A stretch of 19,001 bases of DNA from Phytohabitans sp036906915 (lineage in GTDB: Bacteria > Actinomycetota > Actinomycetes > Mycobacteriales > Micromonosporaceae), in contig NZ_JBAKHX010000113.1 of assembly GCF_036906915.1 (NCBI RefSeq), positions 1 to 19,001 on the forward strand, written 5' to 3'. The position numbers and the translations under genes are program-made. The notes beneath the pieces were generated by a model, which worked only from the letters and a program-made list of their open reading frames with translations, was not told where the DNA came from and did no database searches. Within the stretch, counting starts at the first letter, position 1. Every line of letters begins with the position of its first letter. Below, one piece after another: positions 7,280-14,909 of this stretch.

Positions 7280-7656
7280 GGCCCCGGCGCGCCGCCGAAC
7301 CTGATGTCACCGTGCACGTCGCGGGCCTGAACGACGGGCCCATGCACGGATCCGGAGATCGTGTTGGCGACGCCGCCGTCGCGCGTGGCCGTCCACAGGC
7401 GAGCGAGCTCGTCGCGGAACGCGCGGTCGCGGGCGCACGCCTCGTCGAGCGCGATGGCCAGCCACTCGACGATGGCGGCATTGTCCGGCTGGGCCTGCGC
7501 CGCTTCTAGTGCTACCGCACCTTTTGGATCCCCACGCATCTTGTCGCGGACGAATCGAGATAGTGAGGCGAGCGCCGTACGCCCCGCGTCCGAGATCCCC
7601 TCGGCTAGTTTTCCTGCGACCGCCGTGGCGACGGCGACCATTAACGGATCAGGCAT
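7276..7656 (-). CDS. small Bell-like helical protein with C-terminal amyloid-like motif
   Basis: A 126-residue protein. Residues 5-18 form a hydrophobic, alanine/valine-rich helix (PLMVAVATAVAG), followed by amphipathic helices (19-40 and about 60-90) with the D-x-x-F-R-x-x-L-x-x-L-W ending seen in bacterial Bell-type domains. The C-terminus, residues 98-120, carries N-T-I-S-G, G106-P-V-V-Q110-A and V114-H-G116 at exactly the spacing found at the N-terminus of the next protein (12 of 23 positions identical). Bell domains are proposed pore-forming or membrane-acting effectors activated by amyloid templating. No enzyme motif is visible. The frame is open to an ATG at 7704, but the ATG at 7656 has a G-rich ribosome site (7663-7667, 6 bases away) and starts just before the hydrophobic helix. 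The stop overlaps the NTPase start (ATGA). Confidence 0.75.
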   Translation of the reverse strand: MPDPLMVAVATAVAGKLAEGISDAGRTALASLSRFVRDKMRGDPKGAVALEAAQAQPDNAAIVEWLAIALDEACARDRAFRDELARLWTATRDGGVANTISGSVHGPVVQARDVHGDIRFGGAPGP

Positions 7657-7914
7657 ACGGCACCCCCAGTTCCCCGCGAAACCAGTAGTACGCCGATTCT
7701 CCATGGCGCCCCGACCCCACAGGAGATCAACGTGAATGAATGGAGAATAACGCGGTCAGATAGGCGGCAGCGGCGAACCAGTATCGATTCCCTCTCGTAC
7801 CGTAATCAGTAACTCACTCTGCGCTCAAGAGGTGGTCTCTGTGATCGTGACAACGCTGTCCACAAACGATCGCCCCGCCGCCGCCCACCGGCCACACTTA
7901 CGCGGGCGACCGTG
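7657..7914. other. divergent intergenic region between the two NLR-like units
   Basis: About 258 bases separate the Bell/NTPase operon from the plus-strand NTPase and must hold both promoters. I see no convincing -10/-35 pair. A six-base inverted repeat GATCGT/ACGATC (7843-7848, 7866-7871) and a small AGAG/CTCT repeat near 7829-7841 are visible but weak. No gene-like frame is supported. Confidence 0.4.
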
Positions 7915-10491
7915 ATGACCACCGCCGACCGGAATCTTCAGGCGCGCAGCAGCGACCGCGTCTACCAGGCGGCTGGCAACCAGTACATCATCGATCGGAT
8001 GCCCCGCGCCGCGGACGCCGGCACGATTGGAAACACGCTGCCGCGCGACACCGCCGCCTTCACCGGTCGCGAGCGCGAGCTGCGCGGCCTCTTCGACAGC
8101 GTCCGGCAGCACACCGAGTCCGGCGGGACGATCCCCCTGTACGCGATCGACGGCATGCCCGGCGTCGGCAAGACCGTGCTGGCCGTCCACGCTGGACACC
8201 GTCTCGCCGACCAGTTCCCGGACGGGCAGTTCTTCCTCGACCTGCACGCGTACACCGCCGGTCGCCGGGACCGCCCACCCGCCGGCGCGCTCTTCGACCT
8301 GCTGCTCGCGAGCGGCGCCCGGCCGTCGCAGATCCCGACGGAGCTCGACGCCCGGACGGCCTTGTGGCGCAAGCGGATGGCGGGCCGGAAGGCCCTCCTC
8401 ATTCTCGATAACGCGGCCGGGCGGGCGCAGGTCCAGCCCTTGCTGCCGGGCGCCGGCAGCTGCCTGGTCATCGTCACCAGCCGGCGCCGGCTGCTCGGTC
8501 TCGGCACCAGCCAGGCCGCGGTACCCCTAGCGCTGGGCACGCTGCCGCCTCAAGACGCGGTCGCGCTCTTCGCCGCCACGGCCAGGCGGGACCACGACCC
8601 CGACGAGGCCGACGCCGTCGCCGACCTGGTCCGGCTGGCCGGGTACCTGCCGCTGGCGATCTGCCTGCTGGCTGCCCGCATGGGACCGGAGCAGGGTTGG
8701 CGGGTCGGCGACCTCGTCTCCGACCTGGCCCGCGCCGCCCGCCGCCTAGACCACCTGCGCGCGGAGGACGTCGCGGTCGGCGCGGCGTTCGACCTGTCGT
8801 ACCGCCGGCTGCCGCCCGCCCGAAGGCGTTTCTTCCGCCGGCTTGGCCTGCACCCCGGCCTCGATCTCGACCGGTACGCCGCTGCCGCGCTCGGCGGCAC
8901 GACGCCAGACGACGCGTGGCGCCACCTGGAGGCGCTGTACCACGACCGGTTGCTGGACCAGCCGGTGTACGGCCGCTACCGCATGCACGACCTCATCGGC
9001 CAGTACGCCCGCGCCTTGACCGACCACCTGAGCGCCGACGCCAAGGCCGAGCGGGAATCGGCCCTCGACCGGCTGGCCGCCCACTACCAGCAGGCCGCGC
9101 AGGCCGCCGACCGCCGCCTCGCCCGCGACAGCGGCTCTCCGGCGCACGCCCGCCAGCAAGCGCTGGACTGGATGCGCACCGAGTCCGCGAACGTCTTCGC
9201 CTGCGCCGACGCGCTGCCGGTCTCCGCCGGGCGCCGGTTGACCGCGCTGGCGGCCGCCATGACCGGGTATCTGCGCGTCGCCGGCCCGTGGGACCAGGCA
9301 ACCAAGCTGCACCAGGCCGCGGTGCTGGCCGCCGATCGGGCCGAGGACCGGGGAGCCCAGGCGAGGGCACTGCTAGACCTGGGTGAGGTGTATCGGCTGA
9401 CCGGGCGGTATCTCTCCGCCGAACACTCGCTGCGGCAGGCGCTCGACCTCTTCGAACGCGCCGAGGACCGGCGTGGCGTGGCCGACACGCTGACCCAGAT
9501 GGCGCACGTCCAGCGGCGCACCGGTGACCACCGCGGCGCGGCGGACCGGCTGGCCCAAGCGGTAGCCCGCTACGAGGAGCTGGGCAACCTGCGTGGTCAG
9601 GCCGACGCCCTGGACGAGCTGGGTGTGGTGCGATGTCACGTCGGCGACCACCGCGGAGCGCTCGACACGCTGCGGCAGGCGCTCACCATCCACCGCGGCC
9701 TCGGCGACCGGTCGGGCGAGGCGACGGCGCTGTACCAGTTCGGCGCCTTCCAGTTGCTCACCGGCGAGTACCCCGCCGCGATCGACGCCTTCGAGCGGGC
9801 GCTGGCCGCGCACCGGGAGCTGGGAAACCGGCACGGCCAGGGGTGCGCGCTCAACTACCTGGGAAACGCGCACTGCCACGCGGGTGACTACGCGGCGGCC
9901 AACGCCGCCCTGGGCGAGGCTATGACCCTCCATCGCGCGCTCGGTTACCGGCCAGGGCAGGCGAATGGCCTCAATTACCTCGGCGTCGTGGCGTGCCGCA
10001 CCGGTGACCTGCCGGCCGCCGAGCGGTCGCTGACCGAGGCCCTGGCCCTGTACCGGGACCTGGGCAGTCAGCCGGGGGAGGCGGACGCGCTCAACCAGCT
10101 CGGCGTGCTGAGCCGCCTGGCCGGCGAGCCCCACACCGCCGCGCGCCGGCACGAGGAGGCACTGGCGCTTTTCCGCCGCCGCGACGACCGTCTGGGGCAG
10201 GCCGAAGCCCTCGCCAACCTGGGTGACGCGCTGCTGACCACCAACGAGGTGGAGGCGGCGTTCGACCGGTACCGGCGTGCGCTGCCGCTCGCGCGACGGG
10301 CGGGCAACCCGCGCGCGGAGGCCAACGCGCTGGAAGGGCTGGGCCGGTGCGCCGCCCGCCTCGGCGACCAGAGCAAGGGCGTCGAGCAACTCCGGCGCGC
10401 CCGGGCGATTTGGCAACGCGTCGGCGCACCGCACGCCGCGCGGGCGGTCGACGCTCTGCTGGAAAGCCTCAGTACCCCACGCGGAACGTAG
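7915..10491 (+). CDS. NB-ARC/TPR STAND NTPase (NLR-like) with a second type of N-terminal motif
   Basis: About 858 residues. Numbering from the GTG at 7912, residues 15-29 read DRVYQAAGNQYIIDR, a short Q/N-containing motif like those that precede many actinomycete NB-ARC proteins. Then follow AFTGRERELRGL (49-60), Walker A GMPGVGKT (81-88), Walker B ALLILDNA (161-168), the VTSRRRLLGL segment (188-197), a GYLPLAI-type GLPL motif and YRMHDLIGQYA (MHD). Residues from about 483 to 842 are nine TPRs of exactly 40 residues. No DNA-binding or enzymatic effector domain is fused, so it should act through a partner, which is not adjacent. GTG 7912 and ATG 7915 are both possible starts; ATG is given and no good ribosome site decides. 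It is divergent from the Bell/NTPase operon and its last 23 bases overlap the glycosidase gene. Confidence 0.87.
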   Translation: MTTADRNLQARSSDRVYQAAGNQYIIDRMPRAADAGTIGNTLPRDTAAFTGRERELRGLFDSVRQHTESGGTIPLYAIDGMPGVGKTVLAVHAGHRLADQFPDGQFFLDLHAYTAGRRDRPPAGALFDLLLASGARPSQIPTELDARTALWRKRMAGRKALLILDNAAGRAQVQPLLPGAGSCLVIVTSRRRLLGLGTSQAAVPLALGTLPPQDAVALFAATARRDHDPDEADAVADLVRLAGYLPLAICLLAARMGPEQGWRVGDLVSDLARAARRLDHLRAEDVAVGAAFDLSYRRLPPARRRFFRRLGLHPGLDLDRYAAAALGGTTPDDAWRHLEALYHDRLLDQPVYGRYRMHDLIGQYARALTDHLSADAKAERESALDRLAAHYQQAAQAADRRLARDSGSPAHARQQALDWMRTESANVFACADALPVSAGRRLTALAAAMTGYLRVAGPWDQATKLHQAAVLAADRAEDRGAQARALLDLGEVYRLTGRYLSAEHSLRQALDLFERAEDRRGVADTLTQMAHVQRRTGDHRGAADRLAQAVARYEELGNLRGQADALDELGVVRCHVGDHRGALDTLRQALTIHRGLGDRSGEATALYQFGAFQLLTGEYPAAIDAFERALAAHRELGNRHGQGCALNYLGNAHCHAGDYAAANAALGEAMTLHRALGYRPGQANGLNYLGVVACRTGDLPAAERSLTEALALYRDLGSQPGEADALNQLGVLSRLAGEPHTAARRHEEALALFRRRDDRLGQAEALANLGDALLTTNEVEAAFDRYRRALPLARRAGNPRAEANALEGLGRCAARLGDQSKGVEQLRRARAIWQRVGAPHAARAVDALLESLSTPRGT
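9358..10437 (+). repeat. nine tandem 40-residue TPR units (120-bp period)
   Basis: Nine coding repeats without any insertion or deletion, beginning QARALLDLGE and ending RVGAPHA. The shared pattern is [QE]-A-x-A-L-x-x-L-G, x-G-[DE]-x-x-A, A-L-x-x-[HY], then a G-[DN]-R turn. At DNA level the copies have diverged, so the periodicity is old and kept by protein structure. Confidence 0.85.
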
Positions 10492-11845
10492 CGTCCTGCT
10501 TGTCTGTTGTGGACGAGCTATTCGTGATCGGGTCGATTCGCAGCACGTACCCGGCGTGCCGGATGTACCGGTCCGGGAAGTTGTACGACCGGAACGACGC
10601 CCAGCCCGCGTCCGCGAACCCGGCCGTCCGGTAGAACGTCGCGTCCGCGCGGAATGTGCTGGTGTTGTCGTTGGTGTTCAGCACGAGCGCGTAGTTGCTG
10701 TGCCGCAGATACATATTCGGGGAGTTGACGGACTGGAAGGAGACGCCGGCCGAGTCGGCGAGGCCGGGCACGATTCGCCACTGCTGGTCCTGGTACGGGT
10801 CGAACGGGTACGTGTCGATCCGTCCGACGTTGCTGGCGTGCCGCACGTACCGCCCCGGGAAGTTGTAGGACTTGAGCCGGTTCCAGCTCGGGTTGCCCCA
10901 GTGGGTGACCAGATTGGACATCTCGGTGGCGGTGATGGGTGTGATGCCGAGGTGCTTGGAGTTGAGCGGCTGCGTGTAGGCGCGGTCGTTGAGCAGGGTC
11001 CAGGAGCCGCTGGCGAGGTTGGTGGTCTGCCATGCGAAGAAGCGGCCGTTGGGGCTCCACGTGTCGCCCCACATGTACCAGACGTCCTGGGTCAGAGACT
11101 TGACGAGGTGGGACGCCTCGACGCCGCGTCCGGGCGTGATGCCGGTGGTGTACACGGTGAAGCTGCCGGGGTTGAGCGATGTGGACCGCGCACCGGCGAG
11201 CGTGCTGTTGGTGCTGTTCTTGAAGTACAGATAGTTGACGCCGTTGTGCGAGATGAGGCTGCCGTCGATGACGGCGTATCCGGGGTCGAAGAAGACCTGC
11301 GCGGCGGTCACGGTGACGAAGTCGGTCGTATAGTTCACCATGATCTTGTCGCGCCCGCCGCTGACGGCGGAGTAGATGATGCCGTACTGCCCGCGGGCCG
11401 GATCCCAGAAGGCCTCGGGGGCCCAACTGTGCGTGGGCATGGTGTGTAGCCGCAGCCGGTGGTAGTTCGTGAACGTGCGCAGGTCCGGCGAGTCCCAGAC
11501 GTGGATGTACTCGTTCTGTCGCGTGAAGTCGGTGCCTTTGAGGTCGGTCGCGATGACCGTGAACGTGCCGTCTTGCCGGCGCACGATGAACGGGTCGCGC
11601 AGGCCCTGGGTGCCCTGCGTCGGGGTGACGAGGGGGTTGTTCTGGTTGAGCGGTGTCCAGTTGAGGCCGTCGGCGCTGACCGCGATGTGCAGCCCGTAGT
11701 CGGCGCCGGTGGTGTTCGGTGACTCGGTGAAGTACGCCATGGCGTAGCCCGCGTAGGTGGCCGCCTCAGCCCGAGCGGCCGGTGACAGCGCGACCACGAG
11801 GGCCGCGACCGCCGCGATGGACGTCACTCGTCGACGGACGGACAT
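10469..11845 (-). CDS. secreted GH43-like glycosidase with AbfB (CBM42-type) domain
   Basis: A 458-residue exported protein. Residues 1-28 are a signal peptide (RRR, hydrophobic AAVAALVVAL, ARA/AEA cleavage site). Residues about 30-315 resemble a five-bladed GH43-type propeller: GLRDPFIVRRQDGTF (81-95, with the D84 expected to tune the acid), SWAPEAFWDP (140-149), IDGSLI (193-198) and VEASHLVK (242-249, E243 as the likely acid). The general-base aspartate near the N-terminus is not obvious. Residues about 320-458 hold three related segments (SYNFPGRYVRHAS, SVNSPNMYLRHSN, SYNFPDRYIRHAG), the three lobes of an AbfB arabinose-binding trefoil. Arabinan or arabinoxylan side chains are therefore likely substrates. 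GGAGG (11851-11855) precedes the ATG by 5 bases. A LacI-type operator and promoter lie upstream. The 3' end overlaps the NTPase gene by 23 bases. Confidence 0.85.
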   Translation of the reverse strand: MSVRRRVTSIAAVAALVVALSPAARAEAATYAGYAMAYFTESPNTTGADYGLHIAVSADGLNWTPLNQNNPLVTPTQGTQGLRDPFIVRRQDGTFTVIATDLKGTDFTRQNEYIHVWDSPDLRTFTNYHRLRLHTMPTHSWAPEAFWDPARGQYGIIYSAVSGGRDKIMVNYTTDFVTVTAAQVFFDPGYAVIDGSLISHNGVNYLYFKNSTNSTLAGARSTSLNPGSFTVYTTGITPGRGVEASHLVKSLTQDVWYMWGDTWSPNGRFFAWQTTNLASGSWTLLNDRAYTQPLNSKHLGITPITATEMSNLVTHWGNPSWNRLKSYNFPGRYVRHASNVGRIDTYPFDPYQDQQWRIVPGLADSAGVSFQSVNSPNMYLRHSNYALVLNTNDNTSTFRADATFYRTAGFADAGWASFRSYNFPDRYIRHAGYVLRIDPITNSSSTTDKQDATFRVGY

Positions 11846-11858
11846 GGCGACCTCCCAA

Positions 11859-11872
11859 TGTGAACGTTAACA
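11859..11872. promoter_or_regulatory. LacI-family-type operator
   Basis: TGTGAACGTTAACA is a 14-base palindrome with 12 symmetric positions and the central AACGTT typical of LacI/GalR operators. It lies between the predicted promoter and the ribosome site of the glycosidase gene, where a bound repressor would block transcription until sugar arrives. No LacI-type gene is in the window, so the regulator is encoded elsewhere. Confidence 0.7.
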
Positions 11873-11892
11873 CAACACATAAAAGTGCGCCT

Positions 11893-11920
11893 ATGTTATC
11901 GGCTGGTCGGCGGCTGTCAA
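11893..11920 (-). promoter_or_regulatory. housekeeping-type promoter of the glycosidase gene
   Basis: On the minus strand TTGACA (11915-11920) is followed after 16 bases by TAACAT (11893-11898), a good match to the actinomycete principal sigma consensus. The predicted start, near 11885, puts the LacI-type operator about 13-26 bases downstream. Confidence 0.6.
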
Positions 11921-11937
11921 GCAGGCAGAATGGCCGC

Positions 11938-12798
11938 ATGACGACCTTGGGCGCCGTGTTCCTTCCCGACCTCCCACCGGAACGGCTGCGCTCGGTGGCG
12001 CGCGCCGCCGATGAAGCCGGCCTGGACGAGCTGTGGCTGTGGGAAGACTGCTTCCTGGAAAGCGGCATCGCCACCGCCGCGGCCGCCCTCGCCTGGACCG
12101 AGCGGCTGCGCGTCGGCGTGGGCCTGCTGCCGGTGCCGCTGCGCAACGTCGCGCTCACCGCCATGGAGGCCGCCACGCTGCACCGGCTCTTTCCCGGACG
12201 CGTCGACATCGCCGTCGGCCACGGCGTGCAGGACTGGATGGCGCAGGTCGGTGCCCGCGTCGAGTCGCCGATGACGCTGCTGCGCGAATACACCATCGCG
12301 CTGCGCGCGCTGCTGCGCGGCGAGGAGGTGTCGACCCAGGGCCGCTACGTCCGGCTCGACAAGGTCGCGCTGGACTGGCCGCCGGACCCGTCACCCGCCG
12401 TCTACATGGGCGCGGTAGGACCGCGCACGCTGAGGTTGTCGGGCGAGACCTCCGACGGCACCATCCTGACCGGGGGCACGACAGCTGACGCTGTACGCCG
12501 TGCGCGAGCCCTGATCGACGATGGCCGCCCGGACGGCGCGCCGCACCGAGTGGTGGTCTACCTGCACGCTGCCACCGGTCCGGGCGCCGCCGAGCGGATG
12601 GCCGCCGAGCGCCGCTGGTGGAAGTACCCGGAAGACGCCGACGTGAGCGTTACCGGCGACGCCGAGACGGTGGCCGTCGCGGTCCGCCGCTGGGCCGAGG
12701 CGGGCGCCGACGCCGTGATTCTCCAGCCCACCAAGGACGAACCTGACCCCGAGGCTTTCATCCACTTCGCGGCCCGGGAGGTCCGCCCCCTCATCTAG
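11938..12798 (+). CDS. LLM-class (F420/flavin-dependent) oxidoreductase
   Basis: A 286-residue protein of the luciferase-like monooxygenase/F420-dependent TIM-barrel family. Typical features are GAVFLPDLPPERL at the N-terminus, AADEAGLDELWLWEDCF (about 23-39), ERLRVGVGLLPVPLRNVALTAMEAATLHRLFPGRVDIAVGHGVQDWM (about 57-103) and a C-terminal AEAGADAVILQP barrel strand. Substrate cannot be told from the sequence; F420 rather than FMN is likely in this lineage. The frame is open upstream to 11782, but that would cross the glycosidase promoter and operator; the ATG at 11938 matches the family start. No clear ribosome site is seen. It is divergent from the glycosidase and its last 8 bases overlap the convergent LysR gene. 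Confidence 0.85.
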   Translation: MTTLGAVFLPDLPPERLRSVARAADEAGLDELWLWEDCFLESGIATAAAALAWTERLRVGVGLLPVPLRNVALTAMEAATLHRLFPGRVDIAVGHGVQDWMAQVGARVESPMTLLREYTIALRALLRGEEVSTQGRYVRLDKVALDWPPDPSPAVYMGAVGPRTLRLSGETSDGTILTGGTTADAVRRARALIDDGRPDGAPHRVVVYLHAATGPGAAERMAAERRWWKYPEDADVSVTGDAETVAVAVRRWAEAGADAVILQPTKDEPDPEAFIHFAAREVRPLI

Positions 12799-13834
12799 TG
12801 CCGGCCAGGCCGGGTTGGTTGGGCGTGGCGTTGATGCGCTCGACCGCTGTCGCCAGCGCCGCCACGATCCCGGCCAGCTTGTCGCGGTTGCCGCGCCGGA
12901 TCGTCACGCACACGTCCATGCGCAGGGACCGGCCGTCGTGGCGGATCGGCACCCACTTGAACCGGTCGGCGTGCCGGCCGCCGAACTCCATGCCCTCCTT
13001 GAAGGAGAGCGCGACGTCGGAGGGCGCGACGACGACACGGCGGTCGCCGCGACCGCGCCGGCTGTGCTCGTTGCGCAGCCGCATCACGCTGGTGCCGACC
13101 TCGTAGGTCTCGCCGGCGACCCGCGCCTCGGGGCCGGGGTCGTCGATCCCCCATTTCGCGATGCTGTCCTCCAGCAGCCGGCGTGATCGCATATCGCCGG
13201 GTGGAGCGAGCATCCGGTACTTCGCCACCAGGTCGGTCAGCGGCATCTCATCGCCGGGGAAGTCGCGGTCGACCATCGCCTCCAATTGCCAGTGGTAGAG
13301 CGTCGTGGAGTCGTACGTCTTGGTGTCGGCGACGCGCGGCCCAATGATCAATTGGTAGACGTTTTCGCGGAGTCGGGTAACCGCGTACCGGTGAAACTCG
13401 CCCTCACCTCGGTGATTCTGCTGGAGGTACTCGACGACGATCTTTTCCGTGCCTTGCGGTGGCGCGTCGAAAAGGATGTTTTCGGCGAGCGCGACGAAGT
13501 GCGTGTGGTGCGGCATGCAGGCCAGGATGGGCAGCTTCCGGTCCGGACTCTCGCCGCGCATCACCTGGTACTGGGTGACCACCGCCCGCGCCGCCTCGAG
13601 GAACTCCTGGCCGCGCTCGGTCGGGTAGAGCTTACGGTCGGCGTGCCGTTCCAATAGCGTCTCGCCGACCCACGACTCGACCTTCTTGAGGATCTTCTCG
13701 ACCGACTGGCGCTCGTACCGCCCGCCGCGCAGAGCCTTCAGGCGCTGCGCGGCCGCCTCCGCACCGTGCGTCTCGGCAACCGCGATGAACACTCGGCATT
13801 CCCACTCGTCCGGTGCGCGGAAATCGTTGGACAC
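12791..13834 (-). CDS. LysR-type transcriptional regulator
   Basis: A 347-residue protein. Residues about 10-75 form a LysR-like winged helix: DEWECRVFIAVAETHGAEAAAQRL, then SVEKILKKVESWVGETLLERHADRKLYPTERGQEFLEAARAVV. The recognition part is longer than usual (insert LKALRGGRYERQ). The remaining 250 residues have the spacing of a LysR effector domain but weak sequence similarity, and the protein is about 40 residues longer than a typical member. It starts with GTG at 13834; AAGG about 8 bases upstream is a weak ribosome site. The target is unknown. It is convergent with the LLM gene (8-base overlap) and divergent from the small helical protein/YbaK pair, across a long regulatory region that it may control. 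Confidence 0.75.
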   Translation of the reverse strand: MSNDFRAPDEWECRVFIAVAETHGAEAAAQRLKALRGGRYERQSVEKILKKVESWVGETLLERHADRKLYPTERGQEFLEAARAVVTQYQVMRGESPDRKLPILACMPHHTHFVALAENILFDAPPQGTEKIVVEYLQQNHRGEGEFHRYAVTRLRENVYQLIIGPRVADTKTYDSTTLYHWQLEAMVDRDFPGDEMPLTDLVAKYRMLAPPGDMRSRRLLEDSIAKWGIDDPGPEARVAGETYEVGTSVMRLRNEHSRRGRGDRRVVVAPSDVALSFKEGMEFGGRHADRFKWVPIRHDGRSLRMDVCVTIRRGNRDKLAGIVAALATAVERINATPNQPGLAGTR

Positions 13835-14229
13835 GTGTTCAACCTTGGAGTAGTCGATGTACTACGGAAAGTTGCCTGCCGTGAATCTGACGGTTACCCG
13901 CTTGCCCGGAAGTTACTCGCTGGTTCCTCCGCACCGCGACGACTCATCGACATTCCGTAATGAGGTCGCATTGCCCGGAGTAAATTGCTATTGTGACCTA
14001 CATCACAGGCAATATGCAACCAAAAGCGGACATCGTTGGCACGACTCAGCCCTCGAACGACCGTAGGTGCCCACGCGATCCACCCACAGCATTCTCAGCG
14101 CACTCAGCAGTTGCCCGAGGTCGAATTACTTACTGTGACGGCAGACCAGATCACGTACTAAGAATGACGCGGCCCTCCCTCGAACCTGACGCACACGACG
14201 TGCGTCGTCCTAGCCGTGGAGACGGATCG
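13835..14229. other. 395-bp non-coding regulatory region
   Basis: This stretch between the LysR gene and the small plus-strand gene is clearly more AT-rich than its surroundings. It contains the CRP-type site at 13992-14007 and an ACACGTGT palindrome at 13831-13838 across the LysR start. Frames through it have poor actinomycete codon use and I support no gene here. Promoters for both flanking units must lie in it, but no consensus pair stands out. Confidence 0.5.
13992..14007. promoter_or_regulatory. perfect CRP/FNR-type binding site
   Basis: TGTGA-CCTACA-TCACA matches the CRP consensus TGTGA-N6-TCACA at all ten defined bases. Actinobacterial CRP homologues recognise the same sequence. Flanking bases (TTGC ahead, GGCAA behind) extend the symmetry. 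It is 158 bases from the LysR start and 223 from the small helical gene, so either could be the target. Confidence 0.65.
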
Positions 14230-14499
14230 GTGACGGACGTCCATCTGCAAGCCGCGATAGCCGAGGTGCACGCCGCCCGGCTGTCGCTGCAGGGTGCGCT
14301 CATCGCGCTCGACCAGGCGCGTGAGGCCGACGAGCGGCTGGCGGGCAGCAGCCTCCGGGTCCTCGACGCCGAAGTCCGCGGCGCCACCGAAGAGGCGGCG
14401 CTGATCGCCGCCCGGCTGGCCGACGAGATCGCCGGTAGTGTGCTGCCATGTCCGCCGCCACCGAGGCCCTCGACAAGGCCGCAGTCCCGTACCGCGTGA
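14230..14499 (+). CDS. small helical hypothetical protein
   Basis: An 89-residue protein. Residues 1-70 are almost all helix-forming (alanine, leucine, glutamate, arginine with heptad-like leucines), probably a coiled coil; the last 18 are proline/arginine-rich. GTG at 14230 is chosen because GGAG (14218-14221) lies 8 bases ahead and codon bias begins here; an ATG at 14164 is in the same frame but would lengthen it with atypical sequence. The final 52 bases overlap the start of the YbaK gene in another frame, so the proline/arginine tail may be only read-through of that gene. I do not recognise the family. Confidence 0.55.
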   Translation: MTDVHLQAAIAEVHAARLSLQGALIALDQAREADERLAGSSLRVLDAEVRGATEEAALIAARLADEIAGSVLPCPPPPRPSTRPQSRTA

Positions 14500-14909
14500 T
14501 CGACCACGGACCGGTGCGCAGCGTCGCAGAGGCCGCGAGCGCTCGCGGCGTCGATGTGATCGACGTAGTCAAGACCATCGTGGTGCGCCGCGGCGACGGC
14601 GACTTCCTCTTCGTCCTCGTACCCGGCGACCGGGTCATCTCGTGGCCAAAGCTGCGCACGCTGCTCGGCGTGAGCCGACTGTCCATGCCGGACGCCGCGA
14701 CGGCCAAGGAGGCCACCGGCTACGAGCGCGGCACGATCACCCCGTTCGGTTCGACGACGGCCTGGCCCGTCGTCGTCGACGAGCGCTTGCGCGGCCGCGC
14801 CGTGACCCTGGGCAGCGGCGCCCACGGCGTAGCCATAGCGGTAGAGGCGGATGCGGCGGCCGAGGCATTGGACGCCACCTACGCCGACGTCACCGACCCT
14901 GAGTCGTGA
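14448..14909 (+). CDS. YbaK/EbsC-type aminoacyl-tRNA deacylase
   Basis: A 153-residue protein of the YbaK/ProX family, which hydrolyses mischarged tRNA (for example Cys-tRNA-Pro) in trans. The conserved K42 in DVVKTIVVRRGDG, the FLFVLVPGDR strand, and GYERGTITPFG (the family's substrate-cavity loop) are present, followed by the conserved VTLGSGAHG. Length is usual. The ATG lies inside the small upstream gene, suggesting coupled expression. Exact tRNA specificity cannot be read from sequence. The last 20 bases overlap the convergent LuxR gene. Confidence 0.88.
   Translation: MSAATEALDKAAVPYRVIDHGPVRSVAEAASARGVDVIDVVKTIVVRRGDGDFLFVLVPGDRVISWPKLRTLLGVSRLSMPDAATAKEATGYERGTITPFGSTTAWPVVVDERLRGRAVTLGSGAHGVAIAVEADAAAEALDATYADVTDPES

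Noticed and set aside
7843..7871. GATCGT/ACGATC inverted repeat as an operator between the two NTPase units
   Set aside because: Only six bases per arm with a 17-base spacer; such pairs are expected by chance.
9358..10437. Possible CRISPR array or minisatellite because of the regular period
   Set aside because: The period is 120 bp, copies differ at DNA level and every unit encodes a TPR in one frame.
13993..14229. In-frame extension of the small helical gene from a GTG at 13993
   Set aside because: That GTG lies inside the CRP-type site, codon use is poor and there is no ribosome site.
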